64,000 nucleotides of DNA from Talinum fruticosum (GCA_021018815.1 JAITYX010000101.1:1054001-1118000), one strand, 5' to 3'; shown: positions 1 to 13,217, numbered from the stretch's first letter. Notes: a model not told the origin generated them from the sequence alone. Program-made: numbers and translations.

Positions 1-820
1 GATCCAAGCCTTTGTGTCGAATTTATAACCATTAACAGTATAGATGGACCATGTATTGACATGTTTGAGTGGTCCCATTGCTAATTGACAAAAATATCGA
101 TGGCGTTCCACATCATATATTTGCATCATACCAACCTATTTGGAAAGAAAAATATAAATTAATTACTTGATAAGTAATATATGTTTAGTTAATTATTATT
201 GAAATTAATAACTATATAAACTTACATTATATTTAAACCATGAAGTAAATTCAGTTGCAATCACAACATTAACCTCCTCATTAGAAATATACGGATTACG
301 TTGCCTTTTTCTTGGGTGAAGAAGTCAGTAAAATGTATCATCTATTTATTGAATGAATATATATATGTTTTGAAATAATAGATTGAGGATTTTAAAGAGT
401 GCATACTAACCTAATATAAGGTTGCACTTATTCACAATTGAGCAACACATGCGAGATGGACAACATGATATTCTTCATCGGTTAACCACTTGTTTCATAA
501 CTTATCCACTAGGACGGCCTTGTGGGGAAAAAGCCGATAGAGTTGGTGATATATTATCTTAATCACCATTGTCCTCATTTCTTCTCACTCTATTCCTCAC
601 GCACGGTACATTAGATACAAAATAAAATAATACATGCAAAAGTGAGATGTTTCAAGATTAATGTAAGCCTCACATATTGAGCCTTCCGGACGAGCCTTAT
701 TCTTCACCATTTTCTTTAATAAACCTAAAAACCTATGATAAATTTTTCATATCAAAATGTTAGTAAATCTTAAATCAATGTATTTTTACTTTAATAGATT
801 ATAAATAAAATAAATATGTG
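1..820 (-). pseudogene. CACTA transposase C-terminal remnant (DUF4216-like)
   Basis: No long frame survives. Reading the minus strand at 1-120 gives a block with NTWSIYTVNGYKFDTK (variant of the W-x-x-YTVNGYKFxTK signature of DUF4216), placed after DUF4218 as in intact TNP2-type proteins. The stretch 120-820 is AT-rich and shows only fragments. The gene runs off the left edge of the window. Confidence 0.6.
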
Positions 821-1663
821 TTACCTTTCAAATGGATACATCCAACGATATTGGACGGGCCCTCCTAGTTTTGCTTCATGAGCCATATGTATGGGCAAAT
901 GTTCCATGGAGTTGAAAAACCGAGGAGGAAATATACGCTCTAATTTGCATAAGGTAACAACAATGCTCTTTCCAATTTGGGACAATTTATCCTCCCGTAA
1001 TGTTGTAGAGCTTAAGTCTCGAAAGAATTGGCTAAGTTCGGTTAGAGGCTTCCATATTTGTTCGAGTAGTGCACTAAATGCAACCGAAGCAATGACTCGC
1101 ATGAACACATGATCGTGGCTCTTCATTATGCTTATTTTAGCTTTATCAATATCAACACATTTAGCTAAATAAGAGGAATAATTATCAAGCATCTTGAAAT
1201 CTTTCACCCTTTGACATACACCTCTTTTTTGCTCCATACTAAAGCATGACTTTTCTTTTGGTTTCACAAGTTTTCCATTAGCCAACTCTTTGAGCTCTAA
1301 CTCTTTTCGCCTACAATACAACTTTAAGTCCATTCTTGCTTTGGCATTATCCTTCGTTTTCCCATCCACATCCATTACTGTATTGAAAACAACATAAAAG
1401 ACATTCTTCTCAACATGCATAACATCCAAATTATGTGGAAGTAAGTTGGTTTTCCAATATGGAAATTCCCAAAATATACATTGCTTCATCCAGTTATGAA
1501 TTTCGCCAAACCCATCAATAACAAATGGTCCATTCTCGACTACCTTTGGAAGGTGTTGTACGGTTTCCCATATTTGTTCCCCAATTAGTCTCTTTGGCGG
1601 CCTATCTTTTTCAACCTTGTTCTTCCTAAAAGCATCCTTATTCCTCCTATACCGATGATCCAT
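821..1663 (-). pseudogene. CACTA transposase C-terminal half (end of Transposase_21 plus DUF4218)
   Basis: This is the longest intact transposase frame, 280 residues. The N-terminal half contains LPHNLDVMHVEKNV, a signature of the end of the Transposase_21 region. The second half matches the DUF4218 type, with FMRVIASVAF, LCKLERIFPP and a terminal PVQYRWMYPFER. Family members continue from the last block into a lysine-rich tract, which is lost here. The Met at 1663 follows a broken stretch, so it is probably internal rather than a true start. The product would be a DNA-cutting and strand-transfer enzyme acting on CACTA ends in the nucleus, but this copy is incomplete. Confidence 0.82.
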
Positions 1664-2777
1664 TTATAGAAATTGTTTATGACAATCAAACCAGGTCGGT
1701 TTCCTCCATTTTGTAAGCAAAAAGCTTAGGATGAGGACATGCGAATTGGACAAGCTAATTTTCCATGAGTACTCCATCTAGATAACATGCCATATATAGG
1801 GAAATCATTAATAGTCCACATCAATGCAGACCTTCATGACAAAATTTTCCTTTCGAGAAATGTAATATGTTTCAACACCTTCATTCCATAATGTTTTCAA
1901 ATCATCTATTAAAGGTCTGTAAATAGACGTCTATGTTAACCCCAGTGGCTCTTCGGACCAGGAATAATACAAGTCAAAAACATATAAAGTGTAGTCATAC
2001 ACATATCCGGAGGAAGATTGTAAGGGGTTAGAATCATCGGCTAACATGAATATTGTTTAGCAAATTGTGATGAAAATGGAGAGAATCCATCAAGCACATA
2101 AACCAAGTCCAACATTGCGTGGTTCGGAGGCAATTCGAGCCAAACTCTATCAAAATGTTTCCATGCTTCCCCATCCGATGGATGACATAATAACCCCGGC
2201 TCCCGTGGATTTTCATAATGCCATCTCGGTGCCTTATAGAACTTTAGGATGCAAACAATCTTTTCAGACCTTGGAATGATTGGAAGGTAATGCATTCTTG
2301 CTAAAGGGACATTGTTATGGTTTTTATTTTTTTGAACTTTCGAGCCTTATATCTAGGAGCATCACAAAATTTGCATTGTTGTAGATGTGCATCATCTTTA
2401 TAGTACAGACATATAATCATTAATGCAACAATCAATTTTTATAAAAGTCCGCCCAAGTTTTCTCACTAATTTTTCGCCTCTCGAGAAGTTATTCGGGACA
2501 TAGTTGTGAGATGGACACACTTCTTTCATAAGTCAGTGCAACATCATTAAAACAATTCGGGACATATTATGCTTAGATTTAATGCTTATCAATCGTAAGG
2601 TAACATATAACTCAAGTATAGTAAGGATAACCATCCCACAATGGACATTGTGGTGCATCTAAAAGGTCATAAAACCTTTGTGCTTCCGGATTAGGAGGTT
2701 GTGGCACATGTTGATGATAACTCAAAGCATCTTCAACCATTGTGTGATAAGCATTATTGGGCATATAACCATGTGAT
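1664..2777 (-). pseudogene. CACTA transposase core (Transposase_21-like), broken
   Basis: Reading the minus strand gives a series of short blocks typical of the TNP2 catalytic region, interrupted by stops and frame changes. A PQCPLWDG block lies near 2640-2660. A block with HPSDGEAWKHFDR and DGFSPF falls in an 84-residue frame at 2041-2295. A block resembling NLPPDMCM then cytosine-rich motifs continues down to 1670. In the family this region holds the acidic catalytic residues of the RNase H-like fold. Frame changes occur at several places, so no continuous protein can be made. Some breaks may be consensus errors. Confidence 0.72.
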
Positions 2778-3002
2778 TCATGTTAATTTGTACATGTCAT
2801 GGGGTTCAACTTCCCCATACGATGTCCAATACCAATATCCATCTATGAATGCTTTCTTATAAAGGTTAGCCTTTACTTCTTTAGATGACAGAAATTGTGT
2901 ATTCTTACACTTAGCACAAGGACATCTATATACATTCTCTCTCAATACACATGTTTTTTGCAAACGCATCAAACTCGTTAACCCCTCCACGAACTTCGTC
3001 AT
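2778..3002 (-). pseudogene. CACTA transposase N-terminus, transposase-associated zinc-binding domain
   Basis: This 74-residue frame has the layout of the transposase-associated domain found at the N-terminus of TNP2-type proteins. A Cys-Pro-Cys-x2-Cys motif (CPCAKCKN, about residues 28-35) is followed by a tract ending GYWYWTSYGE. The family role is DNA or metal binding ahead of the catalytic region. The natural start may lie further upstream, because the family usually begins with a short basic segment. A stop ends the frame near 2778, but recognisable transposase sequence continues on the same strand, so this is the first exon or a broken frame of the pseudogene. Confidence 0.75.
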
Positions 3003-3140
3003 TAATCCACCATGATTGGGAAAAAGTCTATTAACTATCCACCTATGATGTTCCAGGTACTTCCATATTCCGTTTGAAATTAAGCAAAATATTTCATTAG
3101 TTTCCTAATTTAATGTGCAAGTATGAGTGGTAAGAGAAGC

Positions 3141-3145
3141 CTAAA
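3141..3145. repeat. Target-site duplication CTAAA (left)
   Basis: This is an exact match to 15576-15580. Together they bracket the interrupted LTR 3146-15575 and define its insertion point in the CACTA element. Confidence 0.8.
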
Positions 3146-3479
3146 TATAATACTCGTATTTATTTAAGTTGGTTATATGAGTTAAATTAATTAATTAAGT
3201 TTTAATTAAATAAAGTAGATCGAATAACTAAAATATATACATGAACATATATTCATAATTTTATTTAAGTAAATTATTATGTGTTCGCAGAGCTATCGTT
3301 AGTAAAATATATTAAATCCTCTTCTTGACTTTCCACCTAAACCCGAAGAGGTGAAGAACTCGGGGTGGGTTATATTACCTATCCTAATTTAACTATGTCT
3401 AATTAAATAAAAACAAAAAAAGGGGGATTTAGTGTCAAGTCGGGAATTGGATTGATGTCAAATGGAAATTTGTGCCTTC

Positions 3480-3966
3480 GATTAGTGAAGCCACGAAAGA
3501 GAGAGAAAGGACTGAGAGAGAGAGAGGAGGGGCCTTTTGGGTGGTTCCCTCGGGCGAGACCAAGGGAAAAAGAGAGAGAGGAAGCAAGCCAAGAATAGAG
3601 TAGAGGGATAAGGGAAAGAAGAAGAATAGAAATGGGAACGGGAATCATGGGAAACGAAGGAATGAAAGAACAAAGAGAGAGGGAGCGAGTGCGATGGCCA
3701 AAAAGAGAAAGAGGAGGTTGAGCGAGCACGGCAGACAGTGGACCCGAGGACGATGAGCCGGCGAACGGAGGTAGACGGCGAGCGAAGGAGAGAGCGAGAG
3801 TCGAGCCCAAGCGAAAATAAGAACCGGAGAAAAGGAGGCCGTGGCTCTGCCCGAACGACGAGAACGCCGAGGCCGGTTAGTGAACGACAAAAGCGGGGAA
3901 GTAAAGGAACGGGAGAACGAAGAAGAAAAAGAGCAAAGGGAGAGCGAGAGGCCGAAATAGAGAAAC
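3480..3966 (+). repeat. Purine-rich (GA) block of the long LTR family
   Basis: The plus strand is dominated by gagaga/gggag runs. Equivalent blocks lie at the same place in the other long LTRs (9050-9540, 18400-18830, 28440-29030). Overlapping open frames on both strands come from this composition and show no protein family features. The block is interrupted after GAAAC (3962-3966) by the 3967-7777 insertion and continues at 7778. Confidence 0.8.
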
Positions 3967-4339
3967 CGTAACACCCCGAAACTTAATCGTAATTAATTAT
4001 TTTAAATTTTCGTTCTATTGTCTTCATATTGTTTAAGAGCGAGTGAGATGCGCACAATATGGAATCAAAATAAAAGATGCGAACAAATTTGCTAATCGTA
4101 AATAATAATAGGTAATTCGTACAAATTTACGTTTGTACTACGAAATGTATATATGTTCGAATAATTTCATTCCGAATTTGAATAAATTAAATTATAAGTA
4201 AAAAGAAATAAAATAAGATGGTATACATTTATATATATACACAAATTATTATAACACAAATAAAATTTATAAACAAAAAGAAAAAAAAAGAAGAAGATGG
4301 TGGAAGGATGGGGATATCGGTGAAAAGGATGAGAGGTTT

Positions 4340-4860
4340 GAAAACACAGCTACATCATTCATTTCCATCGCTCTCTCACCTCTCTCGCTCTCACCTCCCC
4401 CTCACTCCCTCTCACCGCCCGCCCGAGTTCCACCGCCGGCTAGCCGTCACCGCCGGCCTCTTCGCCGCCGACAAGCCGCCGCCGACGCGCTCCGGCCGTC
4501 ACCCTTGCCGCCCGCCCTCCACCGATTTTTCTTTCCCTCTTCCCCGTCTCGCGCCAACAGGGATGGTTTTGCCCTCGCTATTGCTGCTGCCGCTCGGACC
4601 GCTATCGCCACCGTCCCTTGGTCGCCGACCGGCGCCTCGGCCGCCACCCTATCACCTCTAGTGCGTCTCTCTCTCCTCTTCGCTCCGTTCCGCTCGAACA
4701 GGGGTTGTTTCGCCCCGTGGCTACTGCGCCTCCGGACCGGGCAGCGTCGCCACCTTTAGCCGCCGTCCGGCGCCCGATACCGCCGACCAACGCTCGGAGC
4801 TTCCACCTCAAACACCGAACCACCACCACCAATTCCACTTCAAAACCCCTTGAGGTACAT
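4340..4860 (+). repeat. Pyrimidine- and GC-rich block in the nested LTR
   Basis: A CT-rich then CCG-rich tract runs through this block, giving several overlapping open frames rich in Ser, Pro, Arg and Ala on both strands. None shows a domain. It occupies the position of the purine-rich block in the related LTRs but has the opposite strand asymmetry. Confidence 0.65.
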
Positions 4861-6819
4861 CTCTAATTTCCTATTTCTAAGAAAATTTACATTACGAATT
4901 CCCCATTTCTAAGCAAATTTTATCACAAATTTATGTTATTATTGAATAATTAGGAAAGTATATGTGAATTGTGAATTGATTATGGTGGAAGTGAAGGAAT
5001 TGTGGGAGAAATTGAAATTGGATTTAGGGATTATTATGTGTTGAAGTGGAATTGGAAATTGATTTGGGTTTATTTGTAATTATGAATGTGTTTGTTTAAC
5101 TTTAATATGAGTATGAATGAATTATTTAGTTGTGGAGGAATTGGAAGAAAGATATTGAGGATGATTACAAATACGAACATGTATGTGGTTGGGAGTTGGT
5201 TTCGAGAATGTGTAAATGAGACATTGAAGATTGATGGAGGATTGAATTTATTGGTTTGTATGCGTGCTAAACTTGAGTAAATTAACGTAATTGACTCTTG
5301 GTCTAATTGTACAAGTGCGAATGAATTTGAAATGTAGAAAGTGGATGAGATTATAGATATATGATTATGGGGAAAGTGGTTAAAATTAGGTTATGTTAAG
5401 CTTGATTGAAAAATGGAATTGGGTTATACTTGGGAACTTTATTGAAATTAATAGAGACCTTGGTGGAGTTAGTAATTTGGTGATAATAAGTAATATGGTG
5501 GTGAAAAGACAAGAATAATTCAATGTGTAATGATCTTTGCGGGAATTCGAAGAATTACTTAGAGTGAGACTTAACTTGAAAAGAAAATTATAATGTTGAA
5601 TTGAGTAAAAGGAGGAGGGGAAAAGAAATTTACAGAATCAAAGGAAGTTAGAAATTCAAATGAATTTGGGTAATAAGTGGGGAATTAGAGGAAGTCAAAT
5701 GTGAAAAGTTTATCACAAATAGAGAGTAACTATTAAGTTTATTAATGCATAAATCAAATTACTTCCGAAAACGAGAAGCGACGTGAACGACATGTTCGAG
5801 GAAAATAACAAAAGCGATATTTAAGGTGAAACGAACAACTACCTCAGCTACGTTATCGTCTGCACTTTTCAAAATATTTAAATGTTAGCATGTCGAAATA
5901 TTAATGAGTTTCACTATTTTATCTACGATACGTTGAATCATTAATCGATTATTGGTAGTACTAATAAAGGAATTAATCGTACGGAGCCATCTCCCGATAA
6001 TCGGGATTTCTATGATTAAATTGCTTAAACGGAGTCTTAGCTATATATATATATATATATGTCGTAATCGAAATTGAAACGTTTTTGAGCACAAGAAAAT
6101 GAGAATATTGACGAGATTGTAACTTGGTTTATATACTAGTTTGAAACTTGATTTTTGTGGTTGTAAATATACTCCGGTGTGTGGCCGTTGAGTTGTGTAC
6201 TCCGAGCGTGTGGCTCGTTGAGTTTTATTGTGGGTTTTATGCGAGTTTTTAAGAGTTTTAGCCTAATGGTTAGGCCATGTTTCAAACGAAACTCGCCAAA
6301 ATTTTTAGAAAATTGGGAAACCAAATCGACACCTTAAGTAGGAAGTATATTCGGTTTATAGATAGGCATACTAGATGAAATGAGTACAATTAAGGTTAGG
6401 TCTGCATTAAGCACATACAATAGGTGATAGAAGCAAAAGATCAAACTTGAGTTTTATTACAAGAATAGGGAATTAAACTCATCAATTGTTATGTACGAAT
6501 TCAAACTATATCATCCATAGCTTATTTCCGAGAAATGTATGAATATCGAGATCGAAGTGAACAATATGGATAGGTACGCGAAAATTAAAAGTTTGGTGAT
6601 CGTAAATACATATAAATATTGCTAAAAGACTAGTAATCTACGTAAGTAGATCCGTTTTGGAAACAGAAATCGAATTGAAATTGTGTTGCGTAAATAATCA
6701 ACATTTGAAGTGTTCGGCATACTCGAGGTATGTTATCGCTTGTACCTTTTCCAAAGTGTTCATCTTTATTATGGAGGTTACTTGTTTTAATAATAAAAAT
6801 AATTTGAACCCACTTCACG

Positions 6820-7060
6820 ACCACAGTTCACGATTTACAACGATTTATTACGATTACGATTCATAATCACAATTACAGTTCACAGTTCACGATTCCACAG
6901 TTCACGATTACGATTTACGATTTACGATTTACGCTTACGATTTACGATTTACGCTTACGATTTACGATTTACGCTTACGATTTACAGCTTACGATTTACG
7001 ATTCATAGTTATAGTTCATAGATACAGCTTACGATTCACATTTATAGTTTACGAACACGA
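6820..7060 (+). repeat. Simple tandem repeat of TTTACGA / TTCACGA type
   Basis: There are many consecutive or near-consecutive 7-bp units (acgattt, with acgctta and acagttc variants), densest at 6890-6990. The tract lies inside the LTR at 3967-7777 and encodes nothing recognisable. Confidence 0.85.
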
Positions 7061-8873
7061 TTACGAGATCACGAGGCCCTCCCCGAACGAGCAAGGTAAA
7101 TGAATTTATTGTTTACATAGTCACGATTACATATATGATGACTTCACGTGAATCGTTAATCGTTCAATTGTTCATAGCCGATCGCCTCGTGGTTCGATGA
7201 ACCTAGGAGTCGAAGTCCATGATTGATGGTCTCACAAGACGGGTCCTAAGTTTGGCTAAATCGGAAAAACAAATCGAAATTGACAAGTTTACAAACCGAT
7301 TATTCAAGAAAAATGATTTAAGATATGCATGATTTAAGAGCATTTAAATTATAATTTTATTTTATAACGGTAACGTACTAAGCTTCTAGCTCACACGTCT
7401 ATTGTTTTATGTTTTAAAATTTTTAGGAAGTCGAGCGCATGGCGTACTATTCACAATCACGACTAAAGTTTAAAGAGGAAGAAAAAGATAAAGTCGGTCG
7501 GAGAAGTGATGTTCGACTGTTCGTATTGACGCCATACATGTTAGTCCCTTCTTTGGTCTCTTGGCTCATGATTCCTCTCCAACCGATCCTCGGCGTTTGA
7601 AATTTTCATTTTCTACGAAGAAAATTTGGGTTGGATTGTTACATAAATTGTTTGAATAATTAATTTGCTCAAATGAATTTGCCTTGTTTTCATTATGAAG
7701 ACGGCGGTAACGTCTCCCAATTTACAAGTCTTCCGCTGTTAATTACTTATTTATGTGTTTACGTATTGGGGCGTTACGAAACAGAGAGAGGGAACCGAGG
7801 GCGGTGCAAAGAGGAAGAAGGCGAGTAGAACCGTGAGACAGAGGCGGAACGAGAGGAGAGGGAAATCAAGGAAGCCCAATGTTAAGCTTGTCGTACGGCT
7901 ACAAATTAAACCACTACTTAGACTTATAATAAACAATATAGCAAGGGCAAGTAGGGATCGAATCCATGAGGAAAGATATAATAACATGCAAGTTTTAATC
8001 TAATTAAATTTACTACTCTTAAAAACAAAACAGAAAATTTAAATTAAAATCAATAACTAAAATTCATAGAAAATTATCTAATAACTAAATAAATAATTTA
8101 TACAAGTATAATAAAACTACAATAACCCGTAAATATTTTTGTATATTTTTAGAATAATTAAAACAGAAAACTAAAGCGAGAAAATAAACAAATTCTAAAA
8201 CAGAAAATTAAATAAGTAAAATTCTGCACTAAAATAATTACGAAAATAAATACTAAAATTACCCGAATAATAATACTAATTTTCTAAACCTAACCGAGAC
8301 CCTAAAAATATAAAAATAAAATTTAAAATCTAATTTACGAAATTATTTTATTAAAAACCTGCAGTAATTAAATTCAAGAATTAAATCTGAAAAAATATCA
8401 AATTAATTCCAAAAATTCTAAAATTTAATCACAACGAAACTAGGACTCTATCTAAACCCTAAAAGAAGATAAAACACAAAAAATAACAAAAGAAACTATT
8501 TTTAAACTAATTTCTAACAAACCGACTCAAAAATAATAAAACTAATAGACAATTAATTCTGAAAATTAAAATATATAAAGACTCAAAATTAAATTAAAAT
8601 AAAATTACTAAAACTAACCTAAAATAATGATCTTTAGGGGGTTTAATGAAATTGATAATAAAAGACTATAACTTTATAAGTAAAAATTAATAAACTCAAG
8701 AAAATAACTAAAAGCAAACAAATAATTATCAAAGATAGCAAATTTATAAAAACACTTAGTATAATCTATATCCACCATGCAAATTATTATTTATCATTAA
8801 CACACAAATTGATCTACCCATGAGCTAAACTGTCGAAGACAACCACTAGCGGATCTTCCCCGTTTTTCCTTAG

Positions 8874-11800
8874 TGTGAGACCCGAAATTTTGAGTAGATT
8901 AATTTTATAGTTGAATTAAGCTAGATATTTATACGTAATATATTTTATGTGATTGTTATGTCCTTGTGTGTTTATATAGCTTAATTAATAGAGGTTAGTG
9001 CTCGTTATAGAGACACTGGGCGGACTTATGCTTATTTACCCCTATTCAAAAAAAAAAGGGGAAAGGGATTAGTGTTGATTAAGCAGTGTGCTGGCTGCAC
9101 CTAATGAAAGCCACCGAAAGAAGGAAAAGAGAGGAGCGAGAGGAAAAGGAAGGAAGGGAGGGGGAGACCGAACGGACCCGGGAAACGGAGAGAGAGAGAC
9201 CCGAGTGAGGGAGATAGAGCGAGACCGAGAGGGCAAGCGAGAGCGAAGGCGAGGAAGAGAGGCCGGAGACCGGCGCGCCGAACGGCAAGCGGCGGTGAAG
9301 CGGCCAGCGAGCACGAGGAAACGACCGAGCCGAAGGAAGGCGGAACCGAGGCCGGAAAAGAGAAGCGAAAGCGAGGGCCGAGGAGGCAGCCGGTGAGTGC
9401 GGGACAGCGACCGGCGACGGTGTCCGGCGCAGAGGAGGGCGGCGGAATCCGAGGCTAGCAGCAGGGAAAGGGAACGAAAGGAGGAAGGGAAGCGGGGAGC
9501 TCGAATCTCGAGCAAACCACAAACCGCAATCCCCGAATCGAGGTGGGTAGCCTTATACTCTAAACTATTATTAGTTTCGAAACCCAAATGAATTTCTTAT
9601 GAATATCGAATGTCCTGTTTTATTGTAAATATCGAATGTTTGCTCGGGAATACAGAATGATTGTACCATAGGAAGTGGTTAGGATGAATTAGAACTTGAG
9701 ATAATCTAATTAAGTATGAAGGCTCGAATTAGGATATTAGGGATTATGAGAAAGTTAGATTGCGGAGGTCCAAGGACTATTATCGAAGTTTCAATTAGCG
9801 ATCAAAGACAAAGAAGCTGCGATTTGAGTGCGAATTGCTTAGAGATTACTTGATTTTATGATGTTGAGGGGGGAATAACCGCTAACATTGGGAAATAACG
9901 AGTTGAAGGAAAAGGAGAATATGAGTTTATATTGATTGGTACACAATTGAGGAACGAGAGTAGAAATCGAGTGGTTGGGTTAAATTGAATTGGAGATGGG
10001 CCCGAGTCCGTGAGATTGAACTAGACTTGAAGGTAAGCGAAGCTAACCAAAATTGAGTGATGAAAAGTGATTAAGAGTTATAGAACTAAGGATGGACGAA
10101 TAGGAGTCAATTAATGAGAAAGAAACATACGATGGGAGTTAAGGCAGAAATGACGAGCTGAGAATGGTAAGGGTAAGTTGAGTTTAGAATATGTCTAAGC
10201 CTTGAGAATAAATCAAGTTGAAGATAAGCATAGTGAGAGGAACTTAAGTGACGAAGTGAGATCAAGAGTTATATAGTTGAACATGGGTAAAAGAAGTTGA
10301 GTATAAAGTAGAGACATAAAATGAGGAATTGAGGTAAAGATAATGAATTATGAAAAGTTGAAACATTGAATTAGATGGTATCTATTTATGGTTATCGTGA
10401 CTCGTAAAAGTATTAGTTCCTAAACTCATTCAGTTTGAAAGTAAATTAAGTTAAGGGGAATGGACTTTGGAAGATAGAGGAGGAAAGGGAAATAAGAATG
10501 TTAGGGAATATGCATCCATGTAGATTGATTGTGGCATTGAAAACAAAATATGGCGAGAACTACTCATATGGGAATAGGAGACTCATGCTTGAGTAGAACA
10601 TGGAGGAATATGAGTAAATGTGAGATACTTGCGCGAATACTTGAATAATTGTGCTAGCTTGAAATGTTAAGTTTTAGTATAGAGATGCTTGACACGTGAA
10701 GTGATTTGTTTCTAAATAATGCTTGAAAGTTGGTTTTGAAAAGAGTTCAAATGTTTACACAAAAGGATACTTGTGTATGATTCTTGAGAAATACTTTTGA
10801 ACTTGAAATGTGTTCTATAAGAAGTGAAACTAATTGAGAAAGTGAATTTAGAAGGGTGACACGTGTGTCATGCCTTCTACGATGATAAAGTGATTTGAGA
10901 TCTTGGTTAGAAACCAAGTTTGACAAGTGATTGTGATCACTTCGGTTTAAATGAATTTTGGGCTAAGGATTGTTTAGACTAGAGGAAGGAGGTGGTCGTG
11001 CGTATCGAGCCACGCGGTCCTTGCGTAGCAGGATGCCCATCAACCGGAGAGGTTGATTCTTTCCCGACGAGTAAAGCAGAGCCTTCCAGGTATTTGACTA
11101 GAGATAGGTCCCGGAATCTGAGTCGTGGGTAGCGCCCGAGAACCGCCCGGTGCTAGTTCAATCGTTTAAAGCCCCGAAAGAATTTTCGTAAAGTATTTGA
11201 GAGAAAGTGCGAATGGTTCCACCTTGTTTCATGTGATTCAATTCCCAAAATGATTGCAACCCGTGCTTTGAATGATTGAAGTGGTGTGAGTTTTATGTTG
11301 CAAATGATTTCAAGAGATTTCGTTGAAAAGTATATAGGTTTGTATTATATTATTATGCTTTTGCCGATTTCATTATTATGAGTATTATGTGTAAAGAATT
11401 TCTGTTTTAAGGGTGTAAGACTTCGATGAGCCCCGTGGTTTATTGCTCACCCCCACAAATTGCCCCGTCCCTCCCAGACTGTAGGTACCCCCGAGGCGAA
11501 TGGTCTGGAATGCTTGTCTTTGGTGGCGATTAGGGTCGCAATCAAGTCTGTATGTTTTATGTTTAATATATTGTATCTATTCGGCTACTTATGTAAGTAG
11601 ACGATGAATGTATAGTAAGTTAGACGTGTGTATGGAGACCAAACTAGTAGCTTCGACAAGCCGTAGATTTCTTTCTCTCGGCAATTTTGATCTTACGTGG
11701 TTGTAAATCCGGTTTTTGTCGAATTCATGACTTGGGTTGTAAACTAGTTCGCAATGTAAGCGTTGTGGTTGTGAATATACTCCGCGTGTGGCCGTTGAGC

Positions 11801-12057
11801 CGTGTACTCCGAGCGTGTGGCTCGTTGAGTTTTATTGTGAATTTTATGCAGGTTTTAAGGCTTTTAGCCTATGGGTCGGACCATAGCTCAAACGGAACTC
11901 GCCGAAATTTTTAGGAAACTTCGACCTTTGGGGAGAATTTCATTTCGTACCTTTAAGTTGGGTTGAGATAGCTAAGTCAACACCTGAGTGAGCCTTGGGA
12001 GTTCCTTTGAGGAACTCGGCGGTGTAATACTCCTAGGGTGGGTTTTGGGGTGTTACA
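8874..12057 (+). mobile_element. Long gypsy-type solo LTR, deepest nested copy
   Basis: It starts TGTGAGACCCGAAATTTTGAG and ends GGGGTGTTACA, flanked by CTTAG on both sides (8869-8873, 12058-12062). It is 3184 bp and uninterrupted, so it is the best reference for the family. In order it holds an AT-rich head, an A-run followed by ggggaaaggg (9047), a purine-rich block to about 9535, the junction gaatcgaggtgggtag, a long AT-rich middle, a GC-richer segment at 10980-11170, and the 3' core with gtgtggccgttgag at 11785. No coding potential is evident. Confidence 0.88.
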
Positions 12058-12593
12058 CTTAGTTATTAGTTTACGTAGGCCTAGCCCTAATATAAACCCT
12101 ACTAATATTGATAACCTTAGCACTAGCACTAGAATTTAATCAAATTAGAGCATTAAGTATTAGAAAAACATCATCTAGCACCTAATAACCAATCTACTAG
12201 CAAATTGATTTAAGAAGGATCTATAATAATTTCCTAATTAAAAGAGATGGGTATGAGCCATCCATGATTAACTAGGGTGATACTTATTTCTAAAAGATCA
12301 AGCAATTACGTACTTAAACCCTTTAAACTATCGAATGAATTCATATAAAATCAATTAGTGTGCACTCTAATTAATTAAACATAAAATCATAAACATTAAA
12401 CACAAATTATCATAGAATCATGGATCGAATCAATAAGACAATAAAAATCGAAACTTTGTTTCAAAATAAATAATTTAACATGGCTTCAAGTAGATTATAC
12501 TAAGTATAAGAAAAACTACTCACACATAATGTAATTTAAAACATGTAAACTAAATAAAACTAGCATCTTTAATATTAATCTAACAATAAAAAC

Positions 12594-13217
12594 TCAATCT
12601 TTTCTAATAAAAATTACAAAACTAAATTGTACTACCGATATTAGTTTCTTAGACCACTGGATGATGATGTAGTTGATGATTAGGGATGATGATGGGTGAT
12701 TAAGGTGGTCAGGCAAGAAGACAAGCAACACGTAGCGGCAGCGAGTAGCAAGGAGTAGCGGCAGCAAGCTAGGCTGGCCGCTTGGTGTGTCCGGCAAGCA
12801 AGGGAACGTGGTGGGCAAGGGTTCTCGTGACTGAAGGTGGGCAGCAAGGGCCGCATAAGGGGGCTTCTCCTGGTCTCCTCTTTCACGATGATTACAAGTA
12901 GTATATATATGGTGAATGAGCTAGGGTTATTCCTCTTTCTTCTCTTCTAAGTTTCCTTTTCTCTTCCAATTAGGATTTCCTAAAATATAATATCCTAAAA
13001 TAAATATTTTATTACATATTATATTTATGGACCAGCTTCATATATTTTCTTGGATGCTTGTCGGTAGCTAAAAATCCACTTTTAACGACTTTTCTTCTCT
13101 TCCCCACTTTATTCCATAATTACCTATAAATAAACAAAATAGGATAATTTAGATAAAATAAACTATATAATATAAACTAAATAACTACTAAAAGTACGTA
13201 TAAAATACGACTTAACA
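12594..13217. other. AT-rich tail of the TGTTAAG family LTR, no gene seen
   Basis: The short GC-richer island at 12700-12890 gives open frames on the minus strand without recognisable domains. The remainder is AT-rich non-coding sequence ending in the inverted terminal cttaaca. Confidence 0.5.

Larger units (their letters stand above)
3967..7777 (+). mobile_element. Second long LTR, different subfamily, nested (solo LTR)
   Basis: The element begins cgtaacaccccgaaac (a decayed TGTAACACCCCG) and ends ggggcgttac. It is flanked by the exact 5-bp repeat GAAAC (3962-3966 and 7778-7782), and the purine-rich sequence of the host LTR continues across it. It contains a pyrimidine-rich block at 4340-4850, a shared core at 6130-6330 (gtgtggccgttgagttg...) and a simple-sequence tract at 6820-7060. 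No gag or pol sequence is visible. The 3.8 kb length fits a solo LTR of a gypsy group with long LTRs. Assignment to the Tekay/Del chromoviruses is inference from LTR length and terminal sequence. Confidence 0.75.
7880..13217 (+). mobile_element. LTR of another family, TGTTAAG...CTTAACA (solo), itself interrupted
   Basis: The ends are short inverted repeats (tgttaag at 7880 and cttaaca ending at 13217). They are flanked by the exact 5-bp repeat CCCAA (7875-7879, 13218-13222). Without the nested 8874-12057 insertion, the length is about 2.15 kb. The sequence is AT-rich, with gggatcgaatccatgagga near 7950, a phrase common in plant LTR-element sequence. No coding region was found. The element could be a solo LTR or a short non-autonomous element; TG...CA ends plus a 5-bp duplication favour LTR origin. 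Confidence 0.72.

Noticed and set aside
4218..4866. Possible host gene in the GC-rich, Pro/Arg/Ala frames
   Set aside because: Several frames on both strands overlap in a low-complexity CT- and CCG-rich tract inside a solo LTR; no conserved motif.
6880..6990. Interstitial telomere repeat
   Set aside because: The unit is TTTACGA, not TTTAGGG, and it sits inside an LTR with graded variants.
9069..9591. Open frames of 100-170 residues in the purine-rich block (also 3403-3974, 18358-18850, 28342-29091)
   Set aside because: Frames overlap on both strands, are rich in Arg/Glu/Gly or Ser/Leu/Phe, and arise from the GA-rich composition of repeated LTR sequence. No domain was seen.
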